A DNA stretch of 64,000 bases from Terriglobales bacterium (GTDB lineage Bacteria > Acidobacteriota > Terriglobia > Bryobacterales > Bryobacteraceae), in contig JAIXQP010000017.1 of assembly GCA_027485675.1 (NCBI GenBank), forward strand, positions 161,133 through 225,132. The letters are read 5' to 3'. Positions within the stretch are counted from its first letter, which is position 1. Each line of letters opens with the position of its first letter. Made by a program: the position numbers and the translations under genes. This document shows, in pieces, positions 1-7,741 of this stretch. The notes beneath the pieces are model-generated. The model had not been told where the DNA came from. It did no database searches and saw nothing but the letters and a program-made list of their open reading frames with translations.

Positions 1-843
1 GTGATCGACACGCACATCCACCTGTTCGATCCCCGGCGGCCGCAAGGCATCCCCTGGCCCAAACCCGACAACAAGGCCCTCTACCAGCCCGCCCTGCCGG
101 ACCGCTACCGCAAACTCGTCGCGCCCCATAACGTCGTCGGCGCCGTCATGGTGGAGTGCAGCCCCTGGGTGGAAGATAACCAGTGGGTCCTCGACACCAT
201 CCGCAAAGAACCCATCATGGTCGGCATGATCGGTAACCTCGAACCCGGCCAGCCCGACTTCGCCAAACACCTCGACCGTTTCCGTAAGGACCCGCTCTTC
301 CTCGGCCTCCGCTACGGCAACCTCTGGGACCGCGACTTCCACGGCGCCATCAGCAAACCGGCCGTCCTCGCCGACATCAAGCGCATCGCCGACGCGGGCC
401 TGACCATGGATAGCGCCAACCCCACGCCCCAACTCGTCGCCGACCTCGTCCGCGTCACCGACGCCGTGCCCAACCTGCGGCTGGTCGTCGATCATCTGCC
501 GCAAATCGAACCGCCCGCCGACCTCGCCAAGCTCGCCCAGCGCCCCCAGGTCTTCATCAAGATCTCCGAGGTGCTGCGCCGCGTCGACGGCCAGGTGATC
601 ACCGATCCGGCTTTCTATAAGGCTCGCCTCGATCAACTGACCGGCCTGTTCGGGCCGGACCGCATTCTCTTCGGCAGCGACTGGCCGAACAGCGACAACT
701 GGGCGCCCTACGCCCAAGGCTTCGAACTCGTCAAATCGTACTTTGCCCCGAAAGGGCCGGAGGCGATGGCCAAGTACTTCGCGCGGAACTCGCGGGCGGC
801 CTACCAGTGGAAGCCGCGGACCGCGGCGCAACGCGCGCTCTAG
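1..843 (+). CDS. Amidohydrolase-2 family metal-dependent hydrolase (possibly 5'-partial)
   Basis: A 280-aa TIM-barrel hydrolase of the amidohydrolase 2 family (PF04909 type), which includes sugar lactonases such as L-fuconolactonase and 2-pyrone-4,6-dicarboxylate hydrolase. The N-terminus carries the H-x-H motif (H5, H7), a later VVDHLPQ segment holds a conserved His, and FGSDWPNSD near residue 220 holds the conserved Asp. The reading frame opens with GTG on the first base of the window. MIDTHIHLFDPR is a normal N-terminus for the family, so this may be the true start, but an upstream extension (for example a signal peptide) cannot be excluded. The protein looks cytosolic as seen. A lactonase acting on sugar acids is plausible; the substrate is not readable from sequence. 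Confidence 0.8.
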   Translation: MIDTHIHLFDPRRPQGIPWPKPDNKALYQPALPDRYRKLVAPHNVVGAVMVECSPWVEDNQWVLDTIRKEPIMVGMIGNLEPGQPDFAKHLDRFRKDPLFLGLRYGNLWDRDFHGAISKPAVLADIKRIADAGLTMDSANPTPQLVADLVRVTDAVPNLRLVVDHLPQIEPPADLAKLAQRPQVFIKISEVLRRVDGQVITDPAFYKARLDQLTGLFGPDRILFGSDWPNSDNWAPYAQGFELVKSYFAPKGPEAMAKYFARNSRAAYQWKPRTAAQRAL

Positions 844-896
844 AAACTTTAGGAACGCCGGGGGCAGAGTTTACGTCTCTGCTCCAGGAGTGCAAT

Positions 897-2360
897 ATGT
901 TCCGGTCCTTCTCCCTCTCCCTGCTCACTACGGCCGCCCTGTTGGCCCAAGCCGACGAAAACCCGGTCTTCCGGAGTGACGTGTCGCTGGTGCGGGTCGA
1001 CGTGCAGGTTCTGGACCGGACCGCCCGGCCCATCACCAGCTTGCAGAAGGAGGACTTCGTCCTCTACGAAAACGGCAAGCCGGTGCCGATCCTGAACTTT
1101 GCCAGCGAGAAGATGCCCATCGACATCCTGTTCCTGCTCGATGTCAGCGGCAGCATGCGCCCGCACGTCGAACGCATCGCCCGCGCCGCCCAGTCGGCGC
1201 TCGACGTGCTCGGTCAGGACGACCGGATCAGCATCATGGTGTTCGACCGCCAGACCCGGACGCGGCTGCCGTTCACGGTGGTGGGCGACCGCGTCTACCA
1301 GGAGTTCGACAATGTGCTGGACCGCGAGCGCTTCAACGGGGGCACCGATGTGACGCGTGGGATGCTGGACGCGGCCGAGTACATGCGCCGGAACGCCCGG
1401 AAAGAGGCGCGGCGCGGCATCATCATCCTGACCGACGACCAGACCGAGTTCGGCCGCGACGACGAACGGGTGGGCCAGGCACTGATTGATGCCGATACGG
1501 TCATGAGCGCCCTGCTGGCGCCGGATGCCATGGGCAACCGCCCGGGATTTCCCGGCGGGGGCGGCGGCTATCCGCCCAACGGACGCCGGCGGAACGGCGG
1601 CGGTTGGGGCGGATTGGGCACGATCATTCTCGGCGGAGGCGGCTACCCCGGCGGCGGCTACCCGGGTGGTGGTGGCGGCGGAGGGGTCAGCATGGGCCGG
1701 ACCCGCTCGGCCGGAACGGCGGAGATCGCCCAGGCTTCGGGCGGCGAGAGCATGCCCGTTGATAGCGCCGCCGCGCTCGAAACCACCGTGGCCCGGCTGC
1801 GGCAGCGCTACGCCCTCTACTTCAACCTCCCGCCTGGAGCCCGCCAGGGCCAGCAGCGGCGGATTCAGGTCGCCTTGGCCGGCAACGGCGCCATTCGGTA
1901 TCCAAACGCCGAACTCCGCTACCGGCAGAACTATCTGGCGCCGATGTCGAACGACAGCGACCCGAACGTCACCGTGATCTCCGAGGCCAAACCCGAGGCC
2001 CCGGCGCCAAGCGGGGCTCCCAGCACGAATGAGCGCCCCGGCCTGCGCCGCCGTCCCGTGGGCGATGGCACCGGCGGTGGCCGTGGGCCGAACCCGCAGG
2101 TGGGGGCCAGCGAGGAGCCACCGGTCGCCCCGGCGGCCGAGCCTGCGGCGCGAACCAGCTCCGGCGGCTGGCGCAAGGCGGAAGCAAAGGACACCTCCGT
2201 GCCGGCAGCTTCGCCGAACCCGCCCGCCCCCAGCGATCAGCCCGAGGCCGCTCCGGCTGAAGCGCCCGCCGCCCCAGCCCCGAAGAAGGGCGGCTGGCGA
2301 AAAGTCACCGATCCGGAGCCGGCGCCCGCTCCGGCGCCCGCTCCCGCCAAGCAGCCATAA
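897..2360 (+). CDS. Exported VWFA-related acidobacterial protein with Gly-rich and Pro/Ala-rich tails
   Basis: Predicted 487-aa protein. AGGAG at 886-890 lies 6 nt before ATG 897 and fixes the start; a longer in-frame extension upstream would overlap the amidohydrolase. An N-terminal signal peptide (about residues 1-18) is followed by the beta-rich 'VxVxVLDRxGRPI..L..EDF.LYENGK' region and a VWA domain with an intact MIDAS motif D82-x-S84-x-S86. This order matches the VWFA-related acidobacterial domain (TIGR03436 type). Residues ~205-265 are Gly-rich with GGYPGG units. The last ~120 residues are Pro/Ala-rich and contain two GGWRK motifs. Role unknown; VWA domains usually bind protein or matrix ligands through a metal. 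The 3' end has been copied into a tandem repeat immediately downstream. Confidence 0.85.
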   Translation: MFRSFSLSLLTTAALLAQADENPVFRSDVSLVRVDVQVLDRTARPITSLQKEDFVLYENGKPVPILNFASEKMPIDILFLLDVSGSMRPHVERIARAAQSALDVLGQDDRISIMVFDRQTRTRLPFTVVGDRVYQEFDNVLDRERFNGGTDVTRGMLDAAEYMRRNARKEARRGIIILTDDQTEFGRDDERVGQALIDADTVMSALLAPDAMGNRPGFPGGGGGYPPNGRRRNGGGWGGLGTIILGGGGYPGGGYPGGGGGGGVSMGRTRSAGTAEIAQASGGESMPVDSAAALETTVARLRQRYALYFNLPPGARQGQQRRIQVALAGNGAIRYPNAELRYRQNYLAPMSNDSDPNVTVISEAKPEAPAPSGAPSTNERPGLRRRPVGDGTGGGRGPNPQVGASEEPPVAPAAEPAARTSSGGWRKAEAKDTSVPAASPNPPAPSDQPEAAPAEAPAAPAPKKGGWRKVTDPEPAPAPAPAPAKQP

Positions 2361-2893
2361 AGCGGCAAGACCGCGCCGCCGCGCGATCCAATTCCCGCAG
2401 CTTTCGGGGACTGCCCACCCCAGCGACCAGCCCGAGGCCGCTCCGGCCGAAGCAGCTGGCACCAAGGCCCCGCTGGCGGAAAGCTACCGAGCGGGAGTCA
2501 GCCCCCACTTTCGCTCGAGCGAAGCAGCCGTAGAGCGGCAAGACCCCGCCGCCGCACGATCCAGCCCCGGCGGCTTTCGGGAAATCGCCACCCCAGCGAC
2601 CAGCCAAAGGCCGCTCCGGCCGAAACACCTGGCACCAAGGCCCCGCCGGCAGAAAGCTACCGAACCGGAGCCGGCTCCCGCCAAGCAGCCGTAAAGCGGC
2701 AAGATCCCGCCGCGGGCGCGATCCAATTCCCGCAGCTTTCGGGGACTGCCCACCCCAGCGACCAGCCAGAGGCCGCTCCGGCCGAAGCACCTGGCACCAA
2801 GGCCCCGCTGGCGGAAAGCTACCGAACCGGAGCCGGCCCCCACTTTCGTTCGAGCGAAGCAGCCGCAAAGCGGCAAGACCGCGCCGCCGGCGC
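2349..2893. repeat. Tandem direct repeat (~161-174 bp units) derived from the 3' end of the VWA gene
   Basis: Units begin at the motif AAGCAGCC at 2349, 2522, 2683 and 2857, giving three full copies (173, 161 and 174 bp) and a partial fourth. The first unit starts inside the last codons of the VWA gene. Each unit contains a degenerate copy of the coding sequence for the PSDQPEAAPAEA...GGWRK tail that precedes the stop codon, now out of any useful frame. The stretch 2361-2918 holds no credible gene: the ORFs that cross it on both strands are repetitive shadows. It looks like a 3'-end minisatellite expansion that decayed after escaping the reading frame. Confidence 0.85.
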
Positions 2894-2918
2894 GAACAAC
2901 ACCCCCGCCCTAGAAATG

Positions 2919-4283
2919 TCAGTTGCCTGCGCGCACCGGCACGAACAGCGGCTGGCCGGTAGCCTCGCCGTTCACCGACACCTTCAGCTCGATGTCCCCA
3001 TTGGGCGTCCCTGCCGGAACTCGGACATTGAACTGATAGACCCCCACCAAGCCCGACGCCAGACCAGCGAAAAGCACTTCGCCCTTCTCCGCGCCGAACT
3101 CGAACTCCACCGGCGCCGTGATGGTGGCAAGCGACTCGACGACGCGGCCGGCATACTGCACCGTGCCCGGGTTCACCGGACCAAAACCGATCCCGTAGAA
3201 CGTGAGCAGCTCATTGGGCCGGGCCGGAGCCTCGGCAGTGATAAAGGTGCCCTCCACGGAGCGGACTGTCGCGACGAACTGCTTATCGCCGACTTTGAAA
3301 CTGGGAGGCGCCAGCAAACCGGGCGCGAGCGCCCGGAGCGGCAGCGAGTACGCGGCGCTCTGTTCGTTGCGATTGGTCACGACGATGCCCACCGTGCCGT
3401 CCGTGGGCAGGCCCACCGGCAGTTGCACGTTGATCTGATTCTTGCTGACGTAGTTGACGAACGCCGGCAGTCCATTCGCCGTCACCCGCACGCCTTCCAT
3501 CGTGGTGGGAGCGTTGCCGGCGACGAAATCAGCGCTGTTCCAACCCCGGCTCACTTCACCCGCCAGGTTATTTCCGTAAATCTCGATGTAGGAGCCCGGC
3601 GCGGCAAAGGGCATGCCGCCGAAGTTGCCAGCGGAAACGACTCCGTTCGGCGAGATCTCCGGAACCGGCGTCTCATCGAGAATCGTAATCGAGCGGACGA
3701 AAACGACGTTCGACTCCGAGACGGTCTGGCCGGAACGGAAGTTGAGCAGCGGGATATCGGTCAATTCAGCGGAGTTCAGGCGGAACACCGGAACCGCGGC
3801 AATGCGATCCATGTTCGCCAGGCCATTCGTGATCCGGCCGAAAACAGTGAACCCCCCATTCTGGTTATCCAGGTTCTGCGCGTTATTGGCGAGGTTGAAA
3901 AACCATTGGTTCGTCGCGCTATTCGGGTTGTTCCCCAACTTGGCCATGGCAATGGTGCCGCGCGAGTTTGAGGTCCGGAACTCATTGCGTACCGGGGGAT
4001 CCGCCGCCAAAGCCCGGAACGTGTTCCCGGTGAAGGTAAACCCGCCGCCTTGGATAATGAAACCGGGCACCGACCGGTGAAAAATCGAGTTGTTGTAGGT
4101 CCCGCGGCGAACGTAGTTCAAGAAGTTCTGCACGGTAGCCGGCGCGGAGCCCGGCAACAGGAGGACATCAATCTCGCCGAGCGACGTATTGAAACGAACC
4201 GTCGGACCTGTCGCCAACTGCGCCCAAAGCCCGGAAGTGGCCAGCAGGCCTCCGGCAAGAGCTAAACCCATGCGCTGCATCAT
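2919..4283 (-). CDS. Secreted cyclophilin-type peptidyl-prolyl isomerase fused to a Solibacter-type C-terminal domain
   Basis: Predicted 454 aa. A signal peptide ending near ...GLWAQ is followed by a cyclophilin domain (about residues 28-205) with the typical segments FHRSVPGFIIQGG, GTIAMAK and NQWFFN. The remaining ~235 residues (about 215-452) match the uncharacterised Solibacter C-terminal module (TIGR03437 type) that recurs on many exported proteins of this group: VVSAGNFGG..PGSYIEIYGNNLA..., then LLTFYGIGFGPVNPG. A secreted folding catalyst anchored or displayed by the C-terminal module is the simplest reading. Start: two adjacent ATGs (4283, 4280). A TAGAAT hexamer 7 nt upstream of the first favours 4283 and a leaderless mRNA. 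Confidence 0.88.
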   Translation of the reverse strand: MMQRMGLALAGGLLATSGLWAQLATGPTVRFNTSLGEIDVLLLPGSAPATVQNFLNYVRRGTYNNSIFHRSVPGFIIQGGGFTFTGNTFRALAADPPVRNEFRTSNSRGTIAMAKLGNNPNSATNQWFFNLANNAQNLDNQNGGFTVFGRITNGLANMDRIAAVPVFRLNSAELTDIPLLNFRSGQTVSESNVVFVRSITILDETPVPEISPNGVVSAGNFGGMPFAAPGSYIEIYGNNLAGEVSRGWNSADFVAGNAPTTMEGVRVTANGLPAFVNYVSKNQINVQLPVGLPTDGTVGIVVTNRNEQSAAYSLPLRALAPGLLAPPSFKVGDKQFVATVRSVEGTFITAEAPARPNELLTFYGIGFGPVNPGTVQYAGRVVESLATITAPVEFEFGAEKGEVLFAGLASGLVGVYQFNVRVPAGTPNGDIELKVSVNGEATGQPLFVPVRAGN

Positions 4284-4290
4284 GCGCTCT

Positions 4291-4296
4291 ATTCTA
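4291..4296 (-). promoter_or_regulatory. Putative -10 element (TAGAAT) of a leaderless transcript
   Basis: On the minus strand TAGAAT is separated by 7 nt from the ATG at 4283, so transcription would begin at or next to the start codon. No SD is present. Confidence 0.5.
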
Positions 4297-4319
4297 TCGC
4301 CTAACCGAAGAGAGCGAGG

Positions 4320-4661
4320 TTAAACCTTCCCACCGAGAAGAAAACGCGCCACTTGCGCCGGCGGCGTCGCACGGACCGCCAACGTCTGATGCGCCGAACG
4401 CCCCTCCACCATGACATCCCCGCCCCGCCGATGCACCCGGTACGCCGCCGCCGCGCCCGTATGCGCCTGCAGCGAATCGAGCGGCCAGTCGGAGTCGGCG
4501 ATCATCCGGATCCCCCCCGGCCCCCCCGTCAGAATCGTCCAGTTCGTACCCTCCGCGCTGCTCTGCGCGGTCTCGAGGATCGACTCGGCGTTCTGTAAAA
4601 AGGCGTTCACACGAAGCTTCTCGGCGGATTCCACGGCGGTTTGAGCGTATAATTGCGGCAT
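4320..4661 (-). CDS. Hypothetical protein, 113 aa
   Basis: Frame with natural amino-acid usage from ATG 4661 (MPQLYAQTAVESAEKL...) to the stop at 4320, ending 37 bp before the start of the cyclophilin gene on the same strand. It has no signal peptide, no clear membrane segment and no family that I recognise. The middle region (NWTILTGGPGGIRMIADSDWP) is predicted to be mixed alpha/beta. Its start codon overlaps the start codon of the divergent gene at 4660 in the palindrome CATG (4659-4662), so any SD would lie inside the neighbour's coding sequence. The start is therefore less certain. Confidence 0.6.
   Translation of the reverse strand: MPQLYAQTAVESAEKLRVNAFLQNAESILETAQSSAEGTNWTILTGGPGGIRMIADSDWPLDSLQAHTGAAAAYRVHRRGGDVMVEGRSAHQTLAVRATPPAQVARFLLGGKV
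4648..4653 (+). promoter_or_regulatory. Consensus -10 (TATAAT) for a leaderless transcript of the 4660 gene
   Basis: A perfect TATAAT lies 6 nt upstream of ATG 4660, placing the expected transcription start on the A of the start codon. It sits inside the divergent 113-aa gene. No recognisable -35. Confidence 0.6.
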
Positions 4662-5319
4662 GCGGCTGACCCTCCTGGCATTGGCGCTGAGCCTCGGACT
4701 GCTCGCAGCGGAACGCAAGTTTCCCGCTGGGGTTTACGAAGACGACCGGATCCAGATCAAGGCGACGGTCTACCCCGACCGCGCCGACGTCAAGCGCCTC
4801 CTCGGCAGCGACTTCGACGGCGCCATCATCCTCGTCGAACTCACCGTCACCCCCTTGGGCGAAGAGCCACTCGATATCCAACGCGAACACTTTCAACTCT
4901 TCTCCACCCGCGACGCCCAGCGCTCCCCGCCCTTCCACCCCGCACAGTTGGCCGGGCGCGGCGCTCTCGTTCTGGGCCAAGGCCAGGGCGGCGGCGGCAC
5001 CTACGTCGGCAATAACCCCACCGGCCCCCGCATCGGCGGCATCCCCGGCATGGGCGGCGGCGTGCCCATGGGCAACGGCGGCATGGTCGGTGGCGGCGGC
5101 TCCAACACCGGCTCCTCGGTCGAAAGCAAAGGCATGACCGATACCAAAGAGGATCCCGTCCTCCAGGTGCTCAAAGAAAAGGTGCTCCCGGAAGGCAAAA
5201 GCCTGAAGCCCGTCAGCGGTTTCCTTTACTTTGGCTTCGACGGGAAACAAAAAGCAAAGGACCTGGAACTCTTCTACCGTGGGCCCGCTGGTAAGTTCGC
5301 GGTACGATTTAAGAACTGA
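4660..5319 (+). CDS. Exported hypothetical protein with Gly-rich linker
   Basis: 219 aa. A short signal peptide (MRLTLLALALSLGLLAAERK) leads into a ~90-residue beta-rich domain with the segment VELTVTPLGEEPLDIQREHF, then a Gly/Met/Asn-rich linker (residues ~107-152, units such as GIPGMGGG), then a C-terminal segment with VSGFLYFGFDGK and LELFYRGPAGKFAVRFK. The layout resembles small acidobacterial periplasmic proteins of unknown role; no catalytic motif is visible. Its stop TGA overlaps the ATG of the next gene (TGATG at 5317-5321), so the two are probably translationally coupled. Confidence 0.8.
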   Translation: MRLTLLALALSLGLLAAERKFPAGVYEDDRIQIKATVYPDRADVKRLLGSDFDGAIILVELTVTPLGEEPLDIQREHFQLFSTRDAQRSPPFHPAQLAGRGALVLGQGQGGGGTYVGNNPTGPRIGGIPGMGGGVPMGNGGMVGGGGSNTGSSVESKGMTDTKEDPVLQVLKEKVLPEGKSLKPVSGFLYFGFDGKQKAKDLELFYRGPAGKFAVRFKN

Positions 5320-6356
5320 TGCACATCTCCGAACTCGATACCCCCGCTCTGGTGATTGATCTGGACATCATGGAGCGCAATCTCCGACGAATGTCGGAGT
5401 ACGCCGCCTCCCACGGCCTTCGCCTGCGGCCCCACACCAAAACCCACAAGATTCCTGCCCTCGGCCGCCGCCAACTGGAACTCGGAGCCTCCGGCCTCAC
5501 CGTCGCCAAAGTCAGCGAGGCCGAAGTCATGCTCGCCTCCGGGGTCGAAGATCTCCTCATCGCCTACCCGCTCTACGGCCCCAAGAAATGGCCCCGCGTC
5601 GCCGAGGTCGCTAAAAAGACCAGACTCACGGTCTCGGTCGATAGCTACGAAGTGGCCGAGCCGCTACTTTCTACTGGCGTAGAATTCCTCATCGAGATGG
5701 ACGCCGGCCTGGGCCGCGTCGGGGTCCGGCCCGAAGAGGTCGTCCCCCTTGCCAAGCGCATCGGCAAAAATGTTCGCGGCCTCGCCTTCTACCCGGGCCA
5801 TCTGAAGTCGGTCGACACCGCCGGATTACTACAGGTGTCGGAATTAGTACAACAGGTTCTCAGCGAAGCTGCCTCGGTCGGCATCGAGTTCGAACTGGTC
5901 AGCGGCGGCTCCACCCCCACGATGTGGAACTCCCATCTCGTGAAGGGCATGAACGAAATGCGGCCGGGAACCTATATCTTCAACGATCGCAACACGATCG
6001 CCAGCGGGGCGTGCAGCCACGCAGATTGCGCCGCGTCCATCCTGTGCACGGTTGTTTCTACGAGCGTAGCAGATCAGATGATCCTCGACGGTGGCTCGAA
6101 AACCTTTACGAGCGACCAGACCTCGGCCGGCGGTTTCGGCGAGATTCTCGGCAGTCCGGAAGCCTCTTTCGTCAAAATGAACGAGGAACACGGCTACGTG
6201 AAGCTCAACGGGGCAAAGTTTAAAGTGGGGGACCGGGCGAGAGTGCTGATGAATCACGTCTGCGTGACCGTCAACATGGAAGAACGGATTTACGGGGTGC
6301 GGGGCGAGGAAGTGGTGGAGACGTGGGAGGTTGCGGGGCGCGGCAAACTGCAGTAG
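5319..6356 (+). CDS. PLP-dependent D-threonine aldolase / D-serine dehydratase-like protein
   Basis: 345 aa, full length for the family. N-terminal alanine-racemase-like PLP barrel begins with the family hallmark LDTPALVIDLDIMERNL. The RPHTKTHK motif (residues 37-44) holds the PLP-binding lysine. The C-terminal domain has MNHVCVTVN with H313 and C315, the metal-binding pair (Zn or Mn) of D-threonine aldolase and DSD1-type D-serine dehydratase. The enzyme should act on beta-hydroxy D-amino acids, either by retro-aldol cleavage or by dehydration; the two cannot be separated here. Start overlaps the stop of the preceding exported protein gene. Confidence 0.88.
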   Translation: MHISELDTPALVIDLDIMERNLRRMSEYAASHGLRLRPHTKTHKIPALGRRQLELGASGLTVAKVSEAEVMLASGVEDLLIAYPLYGPKKWPRVAEVAKKTRLTVSVDSYEVAEPLLSTGVEFLIEMDAGLGRVGVRPEEVVPLAKRIGKNVRGLAFYPGHLKSVDTAGLLQVSELVQQVLSEAASVGIEFELVSGGSTPTMWNSHLVKGMNEMRPGTYIFNDRNTIASGACSHADCAASILCTVVSTSVADQMILDGGSKTFTSDQTSAGGFGEILGSPEASFVKMNEEHGYVKLNGAKFKVGDRARVLMNHVCVTVNMEERIYGVRGEEVVETWEVAGRGKLQ

Positions 6357-6376
6357 CCGCCGCGCCCCGGGGAGAA

Positions 6377-6673
6377 TTACTTCTTCACGGAGTCGATGTG
6401 GACGGAACCGTCCATCAGCTTACCGGTGATGGTCACCTTCATGCCGAGGTGATCTTTCACCGAGTCAGCATTGTGGATCGGAACAACCTTGCCGTCTTCG
6501 GTGACGAACACGGGGGCGGAACCACCCTTGACGCAACCCTTCACGCAAGCCATCGACTTCTCGGAAGCGTCGGCGTGCTTGGCGCCACACTTGGCGTCGG
6601 AGACAGTGCCCTTCCAAGTGTCGGCGAAAGCGGCCACCGAGCAAAGAGCCATACACAGAGCAAACTTTTTCAT
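6377..6673 (-). CDS. Small secreted protein with Cys-rich core, 98 aa
   Basis: Start ATG 6673 is supported by GGGAGGA about 10 nt upstream and by the signal peptide that follows (MKKFALCMALCSVAAFADT). The mature part has the segment GTVSDAKCGAKH...ACVKGCVKGG, seen in small acidobacterial exported proteins, then a beta-rich half ending KVTITGKLMDGSVHIDSVKK. The three Cys in the mature part could bind metal or form disulfides. Function unknown. It is convergent with the PLP enzyme gene (20 bp gap) and lies downstream of the DUF4097 gene on the same strand. Confidence 0.8.
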   Translation of the reverse strand: MKKFALCMALCSVAAFADTWKGTVSDAKCGAKHADASEKSMACVKGCVKGGSAPVFVTEDGKVVPIHNADSVKDHLGMKVTITGKLMDGSVHIDSVKK

Positions 6674-6769
6674 GATTGGATAATCCTCCCTGGATCTATG
6701 GGTGCCGAAGCAGTTCGCCGATGCACCCAAGCTGAGTCTACTAGAAAATACGAAGCCGGGCAACCACCG

Positions 6770-7702
6770 CTATACCCCCGTGCGGAGCAGACGGATACTC
6801 CCGTTCGATGTAGAGATGTCCACCAGCGGTCCGCCGTTGCCGATTCTTCCCTCGACTTTTCGTTTCGTGACCGACGCATCGCTCCCCGCCAGCGGAAACT
6901 CGTTGGTAATGGAGCTATTGGAGGTGCTGGCGGAGACCCGGGCGTTTAGATCGGCCGGCATCCGCAACGTTACCCCGCCATTCGAAGTCTGGGCCCGGAG
7001 TTCGCTGCGCAGCGGCTGCCGCAGGGTGACGTCGATGCTCCCATTGGTGGTCGCAAAGCGCAGCGGCCGGTCCCCGGGCGTCTCAATCACGGTCGCGGTA
7101 ATCGCACCGTTCGAGGTGGCGGCGTCTAACGCCCCCAGCATCTCGTCCACGGTCACCCGTCCGTTCGAAGTCCGCGCCGTCACCGGCCCCATCATCTTAC
7201 GAATTTCGATCGCGCCGTTCGAGGTGGTCAGGTCGAGGCTGCCCCGATGCTCGCCCACCCGGATGGTGCCATTCGAAGTCTGCACCCGGCCCGTACCGTC
7301 CATTCCGTCCAGGCGCACCGCGCCGTTGGAGGTGGCGATCCGTTCAAGCACCGCCCGCCGCGGCAACCGGATGGTAAACCGGGCGCCGGTGTTGCCCCGT
7401 TTCTCGCTCGGCGGCAAAGTCCGTACCGTCACCAGGTCCGGCGCCGCCGCCCGAGCCTCCACCCTCACCTCGGCCAGTTGCTCTTTACTATTGGCGTACT
7501 TGCTGCCGCGGATCTCGACCTTGTCCTGGTCCCAGGCGGTGATCTCTACTGACCCGTTGTAGTTCTCGAGCGTCAACCGGCCGGTGGCGCTCAGCGGGAA
7601 CTCGAACGCAAAATCCTCGAACTCGCGGTTGGCATCCGACAGTTGCTCAAGGTCACAACTGGCAAGCAGCAAAGCAAATGGGGCAAGGAGCAGCAGGCGC
7701 AT
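6770..7702 (-). CDS. DUF4097-family beta-helix lipoprotein
   Basis: 310 aa. N-terminal lipoprotein signal (LLLASC, lipid on Cys16). The rest is a chain of short beta repeats with the recurring TSNG(x)I/V motif (at least eight copies, including TSNGAV, TSNGTI, TSNGRV, TTNGSI), typical of DUF4097 proteins predicted to fold as a right-handed beta-helix. It is expected to be membrane-anchored in the periplasm or on the cell surface. No enzyme motif. It lies 39 bp downstream of the hydrolase gene and 96 bp upstream of the small Cys-rich protein gene, all on the minus strand, so possible co-transcription. Confidence 0.87.
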   Translation of the reverse strand: MRLLLLAPFALLLASCDLEQLSDANREFEDFAFEFPLSATGRLTLENYNGSVEITAWDQDKVEIRGSKYANSKEQLAEVRVEARAAAPDLVTVRTLPPSEKRGNTGARFTIRLPRRAVLERIATSNGAVRLDGMDGTGRVQTSNGTIRVGEHRGSLDLTTSNGAIEIRKMMGPVTARTSNGRVTVDEMLGALDAATSNGAITATVIETPGDRPLRFATTNGSIDVTLRQPLRSELRAQTSNGGVTLRMPADLNARVSASTSNSSITNEFPLAGSDASVTKRKVEGRIGNGGPLVDISTSNGSIRLLRTGV

Positions 7703-7741
7703 GTTCCTCCATACGAAGCTGCCCCGAAAAAGTTCCCGCGG

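Noticed and set aside
849..2465. 538-aa minus-strand frame over the VWA gene
   Set aside because: Ala/Arg/Gly-rich shadow with no family features; the plus-strand gene has an SD, signal peptide and MIDAS motif.
2305..2876. Repetitive minus-strand ORFs (130-187 aa) with RSGLWLVAGVGSP units
   Set aside because: They are only translations of the tandem repeat array on the opposite strand.
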